A DNA stretch of 64,000 bases. It comes from Chloranthus sessilifolius (Eukaryota > Streptophyta > Magnoliopsida > Chloranthales > Chloranthaceae). How positions within the stretch are numbered: position 1 is the stretch's first letter; each line of letters begins with the position of its first letter. The DNA lies in the NCBI GenBank assembly GCA_021018995.1, contig CM037588.1:85223765-85287764 (forward strand), written 5' to 3'. The position numbers were made by a program, and so were the translations under genes. The notes below the pieces were generated by a model. That model was not told where the DNA came from and ran no database searches. It saw only the letters and a program-made list of their open reading frames with translations. Below, one piece after another: positions 49,150 to 63,800 of this stretch.

Positions 49150-52108
49150 AACGCTTTAACATGAATGCTGGAACATGATTGCTTGAACGTCAATGCAAGA
49201 ACATGAAAGCTTAAACCTAAATGCTTGAACCTGAATGCTTGAATGTGATTGTGTGAACCTGAATGCTTGAACATGAATTCTTGAACGTGAATGCTTGAAC
49301 ATGAATGCTTAAACCTGAATGCTTGAAACTGAAAACTTGAACCTGAATCATTGAACGTTAATTCTTGAGCGTGAATGCTTGAGCATGATTACCTGAACAT
49401 GAATGCTTCAATGTGAAAGCTTAACGTGAATACTTGAACATGGATGCATGAACGTGAATGCTTGCTAGATAGTGAGACGCTTAAATTTGAAATCTTGAAC
49501 ATGAATGGTTGCACGTGGATGCTTGAACGTGAATGCTTGAACATGATTGCTTGAACGTGAATGATGGAATATGAAGGCAAGTACCTAAACGCTTGAACGT
49601 GATTGCTTGACCGTGAATACTTGAACGTGGATGCTTGAAAGTGATTGCTTGGTCCTTAATGGTTCAACGTTAATCCTCTATAGATAGTGACATGCTTGAA
49701 CGTGAATGCTTGATAGATAGTTTCATGCTTGAACATGTGAATTCTTTAACGGGAATGCTTGAACCTGTATATTTGAACGTGAATGCTAGATAGATAGTTT
49801 CATGCTTGAACGTGAATTCTTGAACTTCAATGTTGGAACTTCAATGCTTGAACTTGTGAATTCTAGAACGGGAATGATTGAACCTGAATATTTGAACATG
49901 AATGCTTGAGCATGAATGCTTGAACGTGAATGCTTGAACTTGAATGCTTGGACGTGAATGCTTGATAGATAGTGACACACGTGAATGTGAATGCTCGTGA
50001 GATAGTTGCACGCTTGGACGTGAATGCTAGAATGTGAATGCATGAACATGAATGCTTGAACATGACTATTTGCACATGAATGCTTGAGTATGAATGCTTG
50101 ATAAATAGTCACACGCTTAAACGGGAATGCTTGAGCATGACTGCCTGCACGTGAATGCTTGAACGTTATTGTTTGAACATGTGAATGCATGAACGTGAAT
50201 GCTCGAACATCAATGCTTGAACGTGATTGCTTGAACGTGTGAATGCACTAACGTGAATGTTGGAACGTGAATGCTTGAACATGAATGCTTGAGCATGAAT
50301 GCTTGAACGCGAATGCTTGAACCTGAATGCTGGAACGTGAATGCTTGAACTAGAATGCTTGAACGTGATTGCTAGAATGTGAATGCTTGAACATGAATGC
50401 TCGAATGTGAATGTTCGAGCATGAATGCTTGAACATGAAGGCTTGAACATGAATACTTGAATGTGAAGGCTTGAACAAGAATGCTTGAACATGTATTCTT
50501 GGATGAGAATACTTGAACGTGCATGCCTGAACGTGGATGCTTGATAGATTGTGACACGCTTAAACATGAAGGCTTGAACAGGAAATCTTTCACGTGAATG
50601 CTTGAACGCGATTGCTTGAACATGAATGCTTGTACCTGAATGCTTGAACATGATTGCTTGACTAGGAATACTTGAGCGTGAATGCTTGAACGTGAATTCT
50701 TGAACGTGAATGCTTGAACGTGAATGCTTGAACATGAATGCTTGAACGTGAATGCATTATAGATAGTGACATGCTTGAATGTTAATGCTTGAACGGGAAT
50801 GCTTGAACTTGACTGCTTGCATGTGAATGCTTGATAGATAGTCACACGATTATATGCGAATGCTTGAACATGACTGCTTGCACATGAATGCTCTAACGTG
50901 AATGCTTCATTGATAATCACACGCTTATTTGTGAATGCTTGAACATGACTGCTTGCACGTGAATGCTTCGATGTGATTGCTTGAACGTGAATGCTTGGAT
51001 GTAAATTCTTGAAGAAGAATACTTGAACAAGAATGCTTGAACGTGAATGTTGGATAGATAATGACACGCTTGAATGTGAATGCTCGACAGATAGCAACAC
51101 GCTTGAACATGAATGCTTGAATGCTTGAACGTCATTGCTTGAATAAGAATGTTCCAACGAGAATGCTCGAATGTGAATGCTTGAACATGAATGCTTTAAC
51201 ATGAATTTTTGAACCTGAATGCGTGAACATAAATGCTTGAAAATGAATGCTTGAGAGATAGTGAAATTCCTGAACGTTGCATGGAATTGCAAGCCTGAAC
51301 CCGAATGCTTGAACATGAATGCTTGAATGTCATTTCTTGAACGTGAATGTTGGAACCTGAATGCTTCAACTTGAATGCTTGAACGTTATTGCTAGAATGT
51401 GAATGCTTGAACATCAATGCTCAAACATGAATGCATGAACGTGAATGCTTGAACCTGAATGCTTTAAAATGAAAGCTAGATAGATAGTAACATGCTTGAA
51501 CGTGATTGCAGGAACGTGATTGCTTGAACCAAAATGCATGCACCTGAAGGCTTGACCGTGATTACTTGAACATGAATCCTTTAATGTGAAGGTTGAACGT
51601 GAATGCTTGAATGTGAGTATTTGAACATGGATGCCTGAACGTGAATGCTTGATAGATAGTCACACGATTATATGTGAATGCTTGAACATGACTGTGTGGA
51701 CGTGAATGGTCTAACGTGAATGCTTCACCGATAGTCACACGCTTATTTGTGAATGCTTTAACATGACTGCTTGCACGTGAATGCTTCGACATGATTGCTT
51801 GAACATGAATGCTTGAATGTAAATTCTTGAACAAGAATACTTAAACAAGAATGCTTAAACATGAATGTTGGATAGATAGTGACATGCTTGAACGTGAATG
51901 CTTGGACATGAATGCTTGAACGTGAATGCTCGACAGATAGCGACACGCCTGAACGTGATTGCTTGAACAGGAATGCTTGAACTTGATTGCTTGAATAAGA
52001 ATGCTCAAACGTGAATGCTCAATTGTGAATGCTTGAACATGAATGCTTTAACGTGAATTCTTGAACGTGAATACTTGAACCTGAATGCATGAACATAAAT
52101 GCTTGGAA
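49150..52108. repeat. Segmental duplication within the satellite, copy 1
   Basis: It matches 55477-57787 at an offset of 6327 bp on its left part (for example GCTAGATAGTGAGACGC at 49464 and 55791) and 5704 bp after about 50760. The change in offset reflects about 623 bp (50136-50760) present only here. Confidence 0.8.
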
Positions 52109-53404
52109 ATGAATGCTTGAGAGATAGAGAAATGCTTGAACGTTGCTCGAAATTGCATGCCTGAACCTGAACGCTTTAACATGAATGCTTGAACATCATT
52201 TCTTGAACGTGAATGTTGGAACTTGAATGCTTGAACGTTATTGCTAGAACGTGAATGCTTGAACATGAATGCTCAAACGTGAATGATCCAATTTGAATTC
52301 TTGAACATGAATGCATGAATGTGAATGCTTGAGAGATAGTGAAATTCCTGAACGTTGCATGGAATTGCAAGCCTGAACCCGAATGCTTAAACATGAATGC
52401 TTGAATGTCATTTCTTGAACGTGAATGTTGGAACCTGAATGCTTCAACTTGAATGCTTGAACGTTATTGCTAGAACGTGAATGCTTGAACATCAATGCTC
52501 AAACATGAATGCATGAACATGAATGCTTGAACCTAAATGCTTAAAATGAAAGCTAGATAGATAGTAACATGCTTGAACGTGATTGCAGGAACGTGATTGC
52601 TTGAACCAAAATGCATGCACCTGAAGGCTTGACCGTGATTACTTGAACATGAATCCTTTAATGTGAAGGTTGAACGTGAATGCTTGAATGTGAGTATTTG
52701 AACATGGATGCCTGAACGTGAATGCTTGATAGATAGTCACACGATTATATGTGAATGCTTGAACATGACTGTGTGGACGTGAATGGTCTAACGTGAATGC
52801 TTCACCGATAGTCACACGCTTATTTGTGAATGCTTTAACATGACTGCTTGCACGTGAATGCTTCGACATGATTGCTTGAACATGAATGCTTGAATGTAAA
52901 TTCTTGAACAAGAATACTTAAACAAGAATGCTTAAACATGAATGTTGGATAGATAGTGACATGCTTGAACGTGAATGCTTGGACATGAATGCTTGAACGT
53001 GAATGCTCTACAGATAGCGACACGCCTGAACGTGATTGCTTGAACAGGAATGCTTGAACTTGATTGCTTGAATAAGAATGCTCAAACGTGAATGCTCAAA
53101 TGTGAATGCATGAACATGAATGCTTTAATATGAATTCTTGAACGTGAATGCTTGAACCTGAATGCATGAACATAAATGCTTGGAAATGAATGCTTGAGAG
53201 ATAGAGAAATGCTTGAACGTTGCTCGAAATTGCATGCCTGAACCTGAACGCTTTAACATGAATGCTTGAACATCATTTCTTGAACGTGAATGTTGGAACT
53301 TGAATGCTTGAACGTTATTGCTAGAACGTGAATGCTTGAACATGAATGCTCAAACGTGAATGATCCAATTTGAATTCTTGAACATGAATGCATGAATGTG
53401 AATG
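51250..53404. repeat. 1077-bp tandem duplication in the satellite (two near-identical copies)
   Basis: Copies are about 51250-52327 and 52328-53404. GAGAGATAGTGAAATTCCTG recurs at 51253 and 52331, and the stretch from 51562 to 51946 recurs at 52639-53023 without change in its reverse translation. The last junction is near 53400, where the sequence leaves the duplicated pattern. Confidence 0.88.
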
Positions 53405-54930
53405 CTTAAACCTGAATGCCTTAAAATGAATGATAGATAGATAGTGACATGCTTGAACGCGATTGCTTGAATGAAAATGCTTGTACCGGAAGACTTGAAC
53501 GTGATTACTTGAACATGAATACTTGAATGTGAAGGTTGAACGTGAATGCTTGAATGTGAATACTTGAACATGGATGCCTGAACGTGAATGCTTGATAGAT
53601 AGTGACACGCTTAAACGTGAATGCTTGCACGTGAATGCTTGAGCTTGATTACTTGAACGTGAATGCTTGAACTTGAATGCTTGAACATGAATGCTCGAGC
53701 ATCAATGCTTGAATGCTTGAACATGAATGCTTAAACCTAAATGCTTGTACCTAAATGCTTGAACGTGATTGCTTGAACGTTAATACTTGAATGTGAAGTC
53801 TTGAACGAAAATGCTTGAACGTGAATGCTAGGAAGTGAATACTTGAACGTGAATGCCTAAATGTGAATGCTTGATAGATTGTGACACACTTAAACATGAA
53901 TGCTTGAACATGAATGCTTGCACGTGAATGCTTGAACGTGTATGCTTGATAGTTATTGCTTGAATGTGAATGCTTATACCTGAATGCTTGAACGTGATTG
54001 CTTGACCGTGAATAGTTGACCGTGAATGCTTCAACATAAATGCTTGAATGTGAGTGCTTGATAGAAAGTGACATGCTAGAACATTAATGCTTGATAGATA
54101 CTGACACATTTGAATGTGAATGCTTGATAGATAGTTACACGCTTGAATGTGAATGCTTCAACTTGAATGTCTGAACTTCAATGCTTGGATGTGTGAATTC
54201 TTGAACAAGAATTCTTTAACGGGAATGCTTGAACCTAAATATTTGAACGTGAATGCTTGAACATGAATGCTTGAACAAGAAAGCATGAACACGAATGCTT
54301 GAACATGGATGCATGGACATGAATGCTTGAACGTGAATGCTGGAACATCAATGCATGGACGTGAATGCATGAACTTGACTGGTTGCAAGGGAATGCTTGA
54401 ACGTGAATGCTTGAATGTGAATGCTTGAACATGAATACTTACACATGAATGCTGGACAAATAGTGACACACTTGAACGTGAATGCTTGAACATGAATGCT
54501 TGAACGTGAATGCTTGAACATGAATGCTCGAACGTGAATGCTTGAACGTAAATGCTCAAACATGAATGGTCGAATATGAATGACTTAACATGAATGCTTG
54601 AACGTGAATGCTGGAACGGGAACGCTTGAACGTGATTGCTAGAACGTGAATGCTTGAACATGAATGCTCGAACGTGAATGCTTGAACGTTAATGCTTAAA
54701 CCTAAATGCTTGAAAATAAATGCTTGATAGATAGTGACAAGCTTGAGCATGAATTCTTGAAAATGAATGCTTAACCTGAATGCTTGAACCTGAATGATTG
54801 AACTTGAATGATTGAATGTGAATACTTGAACGTGAATGCTTGAACGCGAATACTTGAACAAGGATGTCAGAACATGAATGTTTCATAGATAGTGACACGC
54901 ATAAACGTGAATGCTTGACTGTGAATGCTT

Positions 54931-55424
54931 GGACGTGATTGCTTGAATGTGAATGCTTGAACATGAATACTTGAACGTGAATGGTTGAACATGAATGTTC
55001 GACATCTAGTGACACAATAAAACATGAATGCTTGAACATATGAATGCTTAAACGTGAATGCTTGAACATGAAAGCTCAAACGTGAATGCTCGAACATGAA
55101 TGGGTGAACGTGAATGCCTTAGCGTGAATGCTTGAACCTGATTGCTTGAACATAAATCCGTGAAAAAGGATGCTTGAGGACGTGATTGCTTGAATGTGAA
55201 TGCTTGAACATGAATACTTGAACGTGAATGGTTGAACATGAATGTTCGACATCTAGTGACACAATAAAACATGAATGCTTGAACATATGAATGCTTAAAC
55301 GTGAATGCTTGAACATGAAAGCTCAAACGTGAATGCTCGAACATGAATGGGTGAACGTGAATGCCTTAGCGTGAATGCTTGAACCTGATTGCTTGAACAT
55401 AAATCCGTGAAAAAGGATGCTTGA
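54931..55424. repeat. 247-bp exact-looking tandem duplication in the satellite
   Basis: The block 54931-55177 (starting GGACGTGATTGCTTGAATG and including the rare TTCGACATCTAGTGACAC) is repeated at 55178-55424. I saw no difference between the copies. 247 is not a multiple of 14, so the monomer phase jumps at the junction. Confidence 0.92.
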
Positions 55425-55476
55425 GAGGTAGTGAAATGCTTGAACGTGAAGGCTTAAAATTAAATGCTTGAACCTG

Positions 55477-57787
55477 AATGCTTTAACATGAATGCTGGAA
55501 CATGATTGCTTGAACGTCAATGCAAGAACATGAAAGCTTAAACCTAAATGCTTGAACCTGAATGCTTGAATGTGATTGTGTGAACCTGAATGCTTGAACA
55601 TGAATTCTTGAACGTGAATGCTTGAACATGAATGCTTAAACCTGAATGCTTGAAACTGAAAACTTGAACCTGAATCATTGAATGTTAATTCTTGAGCGTG
55701 AATGCTTGAGCATGATTACCTGAACATGAATGCTTGAACGTGAATGCTTAACGTGAATACTTGAACATGGATGCATGAACGTGAATGCTTGCTAGATAGT
55801 GAGACGCTTAAATTTGAAATCTTGAACATGAATGGTTGCACGTGGATGCTTGAACGTGAATGCTTGAACATGATTGCTTGAACGTGAATGATGGAATATG
55901 AAGGCAAGTACCTAAACACTTGAACGTGATTGCTTGACCGTGAATACTTGAACGTGGATGCTTGAAAGTGATTGCTTGGTCCTTAATGGTTCAACGTTAA
56001 TCCTCTATAGATAGTGACATGCTTGAACGTGAATACTTGATAGATAGTTTCATGCTTGAACATGTGAATTCTTTAACGGGAATGCTTGAACCTGAATATT
56101 TGAACGTGAATGCTAGATAGATAGTTTCATGCTTGAACGTGAATTCTTGAACGTCAATGCTGGAACTTCAATGCTTGAACTTGTGAATTTTAGAACGGGA
56201 ATGATTGAACCTGAATATTTAAACATGAATGCTTGAGCATAAATGCTTGAACGTGAATGCTTGAACTTGAATGCTTGGACATGAATGCTTGATAGATAGT
56301 GACACTCTTGGATGTGAATGCTCGTGAGATAGTTGCACGCTTGGACGTGAATGCTTGAACGTGAATGCATGAACATGAATGCTTGAACGTGAATGCTTGA
56401 ACATGAATGCTTGAACGTGAATACTTGATAAATAGTCACAAGCTTAAATGGGAATGCTTGAGTGAATGCTTGACATGCTTGAATGTTAATGCTTGAACGG
56501 GAATGCTTGAACTTGACTGCTTGCATGTGAATGCTTGATAGATAGTCACACGATTATATGCGAATGCTTGAACATGACTGCTTGCACATGAATGCTCTAA
56601 CGTGAATGCTTCATTGATAATCACACGCTTATTTGTGAATGCTTGAACATGACTGCTTGCACGTGAATGCTTCGATGTGATTGCTTGAACGTGAATGCTT
56701 GGATGTAAATTCTTGAAGAAGAATACTTGAACAAGAATGCTTGAACGTGAATGTTGGATAGATAATGACACGCTTGAATGTGAATGCTCGACAGATAGCA
56801 ACACGCTTGAACATGAATGCTTGAATGCTTGAACGTCATTGCTTGAATAAGAATGTTCCAACGAGAATGCTCCAATGTGAATGCTTGAATATGAATGCTT
56901 TAACATGAATTTTTGAAGCTGAATGCATGAACATAAATGCTTGAAAATGAATGCTTGAGAGATAGTGAAATTCCTGAACGTTGCATCGAATTGCAAGCCT
57001 GAACCCGAATGCTTGAACATGAATGCTTGAATGTCATTTCTTGAACGTGAATGTTGGAACCTGAATGCTTCAACTTGAATGCTTGAACGTTATTGCTAGA
57101 ACGTGAATGCTTGAACATCAATGCTCAAACATGAATGCATGAACGTGAATGCTTGAACCTGAATGCTTTAAAATGAAAGCTAGATAGATAGTAACATGCT
57201 TGAACATGATTGCAGGAACGTGATTGCTTGAACCAAAATGCATGCACCTGAAGGCTTGACCGTGATTACTTGAACATGAATCCTTTAATGTGAAGGTTGA
57301 ACGTGAATGCTTGAATGTGAGTATTTGAACATGGATGCCTGAACGTGAATGCTTGATAGATAGTCACACGATTATATGTGAATGCTTGAACATGACTGTG
57401 TGGACGTGAATGGTCTAACGTGAATGCTTCACCGATAGTCACGCGGTGATTTGTGAATGGTTTAACATCATGATTGCTTGAACATGAATGCTTGAATGTA
57501 AATTCTTGAACAAGAATACTTAAACAAGAATGCTTAAACATGAATGTTGGATAGATAGTGACATGCTTGAACGTGAATGCTTGGACATGAATGCTTGAAC
57601 GTGAATGCTCGACAGATAGCGACACGCCTGAACGTGATTGCTTGAACAGGAATGCTTGAACTTGATTGCTTGAATAAGAATGCTCAAACGTGAATGCTCA
57701 ATTGTGAATGCTTGAACATGAATGCTTTAACGTGAATTCTTGAACGTGAATACTTGAACCTGAATGCATGAACATAAATGCTTGAAC
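55477..57787. repeat. Segmental duplication within the satellite, copy 2
   Basis: It matches 49150-52108 but lacks about 623 bp near 56461 and about 25 bp near 57440. The 1077-bp tandem duplication seen next to copy 1 is not present here. Confidence 0.8.
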
Positions 57788-60700
57788 ATGAATGTTTGAA
57801 TGTCATTTCTTGAACGTGAATGTTGGAACCTGAATGCTTGAACTTGAATGATTGAACGTTATTGCTAGAACGTGAATGCTTGAACATTAATGCTCAAACA
57901 TGAATGCATGAACGTGAATGCTTGAGCCTGAATGCTTTAAAATGAAAGCTAGATAGGTAGTGACCTGCTTGAACGTGATTGTTGGAACTTGATTGCTTGA
58001 ACCAAAATGCATGCACCTGAAGGCTTGAACGTGATTACTTGAACATGAATACTTTAATGTGAAGGTTGAGCGTGAATGCTTGAATGTGAGTACTTGAACA
58101 TGGATGCCTGAACGTGAATGCTTGATAGATAGTCACACGATTATATGTGAATGCTTGAACCTGACTGCTTGCACATGAATGGTCTAACGTGAATGCTTCA
58201 CCGATAGTCACACGCTTATTTGTGAATGCTTGAACATGACTGCTTGCAAGTGAATGTTTCGACGTGATTGCTTGAACATGAATGCTTGAATGTAAATTCT
58301 TGAACAAGAATGCTTGAACGTGAATGTTAGATAGATAGTGACACGCTTGAACGTGAATGCTTGGACATGAATGAATTCTTGAACATGAATGCTCGACAAA
58401 TAGCGACACGCTTAAACGTGATTGCTTGAACAGGAATGCTTGAACTTGATTGCTTGAATAAGAATGCTCAAACGTGAATGCTCAAATGTGAATGCATGAA
58501 CATGAATGCTTTAACGTGAATTCTTGAACGTGAATGCTTGAACCTGAATGCATGAACATAAATGCTTGAAAATGAATGCTTGAGAGATAGTGAAATGCTT
58601 GAACGTTGCTTGAAATTGCATGCCTGAACCTGAATGCTTTAACATGAATGCTTGAACGTCATTTCTTGAACGTGAATGTTGGAACTTGAATGCTTGAACG
58701 TTATTGCTAGAACGTGAATGCTTGAACATGAATGCTCAAACGTGAATGATCCAACATGAATGCTTGAACATGAATGCATGAACGTGAATGCTTAAACCTA
58801 AATGCTTTAAAATGAAAGCTAGATAGATAGTGACATGCTTGAACGTGATTGCTTGAATGAAAATTCTTATACCTGAAGGGTTGAACGTGATTACTTGAAC
58901 GTGAATGCTTGAATGTGAATACTTGAACGTGGATGCCTGAACGTGAATGCTTGATAGATAGTGATATGCTTAAACGTGAATGCTTGAATGTGAGTGCTTG
59001 CACGTGAATGCTTGAACTTGATTGCTTGACCGTGAATGCGTGAACGTGAATGCTTTTACCAGAATGCTTGAATGTGATTGCTTGACCTTGAATACTTGAA
59101 CGTGAATGCTTGAACGTTAATTCTTGAACGTGAATTCTTGATAGATAGTGACATGCGTGAATGTGAATGCTTCTTAGCTAGTTACACGCTTGAACGTGAA
59201 TGCTTGAACTTGAATGTTTGAACTTAAATGCTTGAACGTGGGAATTTTGGAACAGTAAAGCTTGAACCTAAATATTTTAACGTGAATGCTTGAACATGAA
59301 TGCTTGAACGGGATTTCTTAAACATGTATGCTTGAACAGGAATGCTTGAATGTGAATGTTTGATAGATAGTGACACGCTTGAATGTGAATGCTAGATTGA
59401 CAGTGACACGCTTCAACGTGAATGTTTGATTGATAGTGACACGCTTGAACATGAATGCTTGCACGTGAGGGCTTAAACGTGATTGCTTGAACATAAATGC
59501 TTGAACATGATTGCTGGAACTTGAATGCTTTAACAGGAATGCTTGAACGTGAATGATCGAACATGAATGCTTGAACATGAATTCTTTAAAGTAAATGCTT
59601 GAACGTGAATGCTTAAACCTGAATGCTTGTACATGAATGCTTGAACGTGAATACTTGAATGTGAAGGATTAAACGAGAATGCTTGAACGTGATTGCTTGG
59701 ACGTCATGAATACTTGAACGTGGATGCCTGAACGTGAATGCTCGATAGATAGTGACACACTTAAACGTGAATGCTTGAACATGAATGCTTGAAAGAGAAT
59801 GCTTGAATGTCAATGCATGATAGATAGTGACATGCTTGAACTTGAATGCTTGATAGATAGTTACACACTTGAAAGTTAATTCTTGAATGTGAATGCTTGA
59901 ACGTCATTGCTTGGTAGATAGTTACGCACTTGAATGTGAACGTTGGAACGTGAATGCTTGAACGTGCGAATTCTCGAACGGGAATGCTTGAACCTATATA
60001 TTTGAACGTGAATGCCTGAACATGAATGCTTGAATGTGAATGCTTAAACATGAAAGCATTAACATGAATTCTTTAATGTGAATACTTGAACATGAATGCT
60101 TGAACATGAATGCTTGAACGAGAATGCTCGAACATGACTGGTTGCACGTGAATGCTTGAACATGACTGGTTGCACGTGAATGCTTGATAGATTAGACACG
60201 CTTGAATGTGAATGCTTGATAGATAGTTACACGCTTGAACGTCAATGCATGAACATGAATTCTTGGACGTGAATGCTGGAACATCAATGCTTAGATGTAA
60301 TTTCTTCAACAAGACTGCTTCCACGTGAATGCCTGTACGTGATTGCTTAACTAATAGTCACACACTCATATGCGAATGCTTGAACATGACTGCTTGCTCG
60401 TGAATGCTTGAACATGAATGCTTCGACGTGATTGCTTGAACGTGAATGCTTCAAATTTAATGCTTGAACAAGAACGCTTTCACATGAATGGTTGAACATG
60501 AATGCTTGAACATGAATGCTTCAAGTGAAAGCTTGAACATGAATGCTCGAACGTGAATGCTCGAACATGAATGCTTTAACATGAATGCTTGACCGTGAAT
60601 GCTGGAACATGAATGTTTAAACCAGAATGCTTGAACATGATTGCTAGAACGTGAATGCTTGTACATGAATGCTCGAATGTGAATTCTTGAACGTGAATGC

Positions 60701-60879
60701 TTAAACCTGAATGCTTGAAAATGAATGCTTGATAGATAGTGACATGCTTGAATGTGAATTTTTAAAATAGAATGCTTGAACTTGAATGCTTGAACATGAA
60801 TGCTTGTAATTGAATGCCTGAACATGATTGCGTGACTGTGAATACTTGAACGTGAATGCTTGATAGATAGTGTCATGCT

Positions 60880-63800
60880 TGAACGTGAATGCTTGATAGA
60901 TAGTTACATGCTTGAACGTGAACTCTTGAACGTGAATGCTTGAACTTGAATGAGTGAACTTCAATGCTTGAACATGTGAATTCTTGAACGGGAATTCTTA
61001 AACTTGAATATTTAAACACGAACGCTTGAACATGAATGCTTGCACGTGAATGCTTGAAAGTGAAAGCTTGAACGTGAATTCTTGAACGTGAATGCTTGAA
61101 CGTGAATGCTTGAACAGGAATGCTTGATAGATAGTAACATGCTTGAATGTGAATGCTTGATAGATAGTTACACGCTTGAACGTGAATTCTTAAATGTGAA
61201 TGGTTGAACTTGAATGCGTGAACTTCAATGCTTGAACGTGTGAATTCTTGAACAAGAAGTCTTAAACTTGAATATTTGAACGTGAATGCTCGAACATGAA
61301 TGCTTGAACATGAATGCTTGATAGATAGTTAAATGCTTGAACGTGTGGATTCTGGAACGTCAATTCCTGAACAGGAATGCTTGAACCTGAATATTTGCAT
61401 GTGAATGCTTGAACAAGATTGCTTGATAGATAGTCCCACTCTTGAATGTGAGTGCTTGATAGATAGTTGCATGCTTCAACGTGAATGCTAGAAAGTGAAT
61501 GCTTGAGCATGTTTGCATGAACATGAATGCTGGAACATGAATGCTTGAACATGCATGGTTGAACATGAATGCTTGAACATGACTGCTTGCACATGAATGC
61601 TTGAACGTGGTTGTTTCATAAATAGTCACACGCTTAAACGTGAATGCTTGAACATGATTTCTTACACGTGAATGCTTGAACGTGTTAATGCTCGAACGTG
61701 AATGCTCGAACATGAATGCTTGAACGTGAATGCTTGAAACTGAATGCTTGAACATGAATGCTAGAAAATGAATGCTTGAGAGATAGTGAAATGCTTGAAA
61801 TTGAGTTCTTAAACCTGAATGCTTGAACATGAATGCTTGAACGTGATTGCTTGAACGTGAATACTGGAACGTTAATGCTTGAACTTGAATGCTTGAACGT
61901 GATTGCTTAAACAAGAATGTTCGAACATGAATGATCGAACATGAATGCTTGAACATGAATGCTTGAATGTGAATGCTTGAACGTGAATGCTTAACCCTAA
62001 ATGCTTATAATTGAATGCTTGAACGTGATTGCTTGAACGTTAATACTTGAATGTGAAAGCTTGAACGAGAATTCTTGAACATGAATGCTAGGACGTGATT
62101 ATGCGAACGTCGATGCCTGAATGTGAATGCCTGATAGAAAGTGACACGCTTAAATGTGAATGCTTAAACGTGAATGCTTGAACTTGAATTCTTGATAGTG
62201 AATGCTCTATCGTGATGTTTGTACCTGAATGCCTGACATGACTGCTTGACGGTGAATACTTGACCGTGACGGGTTGAACGTGAATGCTTGATAGATAGTG
62301 ACACGGTTGAACATGAATGCTTGATAGATTGTTACATGCTTGAACGTGAATTCTTGAACGTGAATGCTTGAACTTGAATGAGTGAATTTCAATGCTTGAA
62401 TGTGTGAATTCTTGAACGGGAATTCTTAAACTTGAATATTTAAACATGAACGCTTGAACTTGAATGCTTGAAAGTGAAAGCTTAAACGTGAATCCAAGTG
62501 CCTGAATGCTTGAACGTGATTGCTTGACCGTGAATACTTGAACATGAATGCTTGAACGTGAATGCTTGAACATGAATGCTTGAACATGAATGCTTGATAG
62601 ATCTTGAATGTGAATGCTTGATAGATAGTTACATGCTTGAACGTGAATTCTTAAATGTGAATTGTTGAACTTGAATGCGTGAACTTCAATGCTTGAACAT
62701 GTGAATTCTTGAACAAGAAATCTTAAACCTAAATATTTGAACGTGAATGCTTGATAGATAGTTAAATGCTTGAACGTGTGAATTCTTGAACGTTAATTCT
62801 TGAATAGGAATGCTTGAACCTGAATATTTGCATGTGAATGCCTGTACATGAATGCTTGAACATGAATGCTTGAACGAGAATGCTTGATAGATAGTGACAT
62901 TCTTGAATGTGAGTGCTTGATAGATAGTTGCACGCTTCAACGTGAATGCTAGAAAGTGAATGCTTGAACATGATTGCATGAACATGAATGCTGGAACATG
63001 AACGCTTGAACATGCATGGTTGAACATGAATGCTTGAACATGACTGCTTGCATGTGAATGCTTGAACGTGGTTGCTTCATAAATAGTCACACGCTTAAAC
63101 GTGAATGCTTGAACATGATTTCTTGCACGTGAATGCTTGAACGTGTGAATGCTCAAACGTGAATGCTCGAACATGAATGCTTGAATGTGAATGCTTGAAA
63201 TTGAATGCTTGAACATGAATGCTAGAAAATTAATGCTTGAGAGATAGTGAAATGCTTGAAATTGAGTTCTTAAACCTGAATGCTTGAACGTGAATGCTTG
63301 AACGTGATTGCTTGAACGTGAATACTGGAACATTAATGGTTGAACTTGAATGCTTGAACGTGATTGCTTGGACAAGAATGTTCGAACATGAATGATTGAA
63401 CATGAATGCTTGAACTTGAATGCTTGAATGTGAATGCTTGAACGTGAATGCTTAACCCTAAATGCTTATAATTGAATGCTTGAACGTGATTGCTTGAACG
63501 TTAATACTTGAATGTGAAAGCTTGAACGAGAATTCTTGAACGTGAATGCTAGGACGTGATTATGCGAACGTCGATGCCTGAATGTGAATGCCTGATAGAA
63601 AGTGACACGCTTAAACGTGAATGCTTGAAGATGAATGCTTGAACGTGAATGCTTCAACTTGAATTCTTGATAGTGAATGCTCTATCGTGATGCTTGTACC
63701 TGAATGCCTGACATGATTGCTTGACGGTGAATACTTGACCGTGAAGGGTTGAACATGAATGCTTGATAGATAGTGACATGCTTGAACGTGAATGCTTGAT

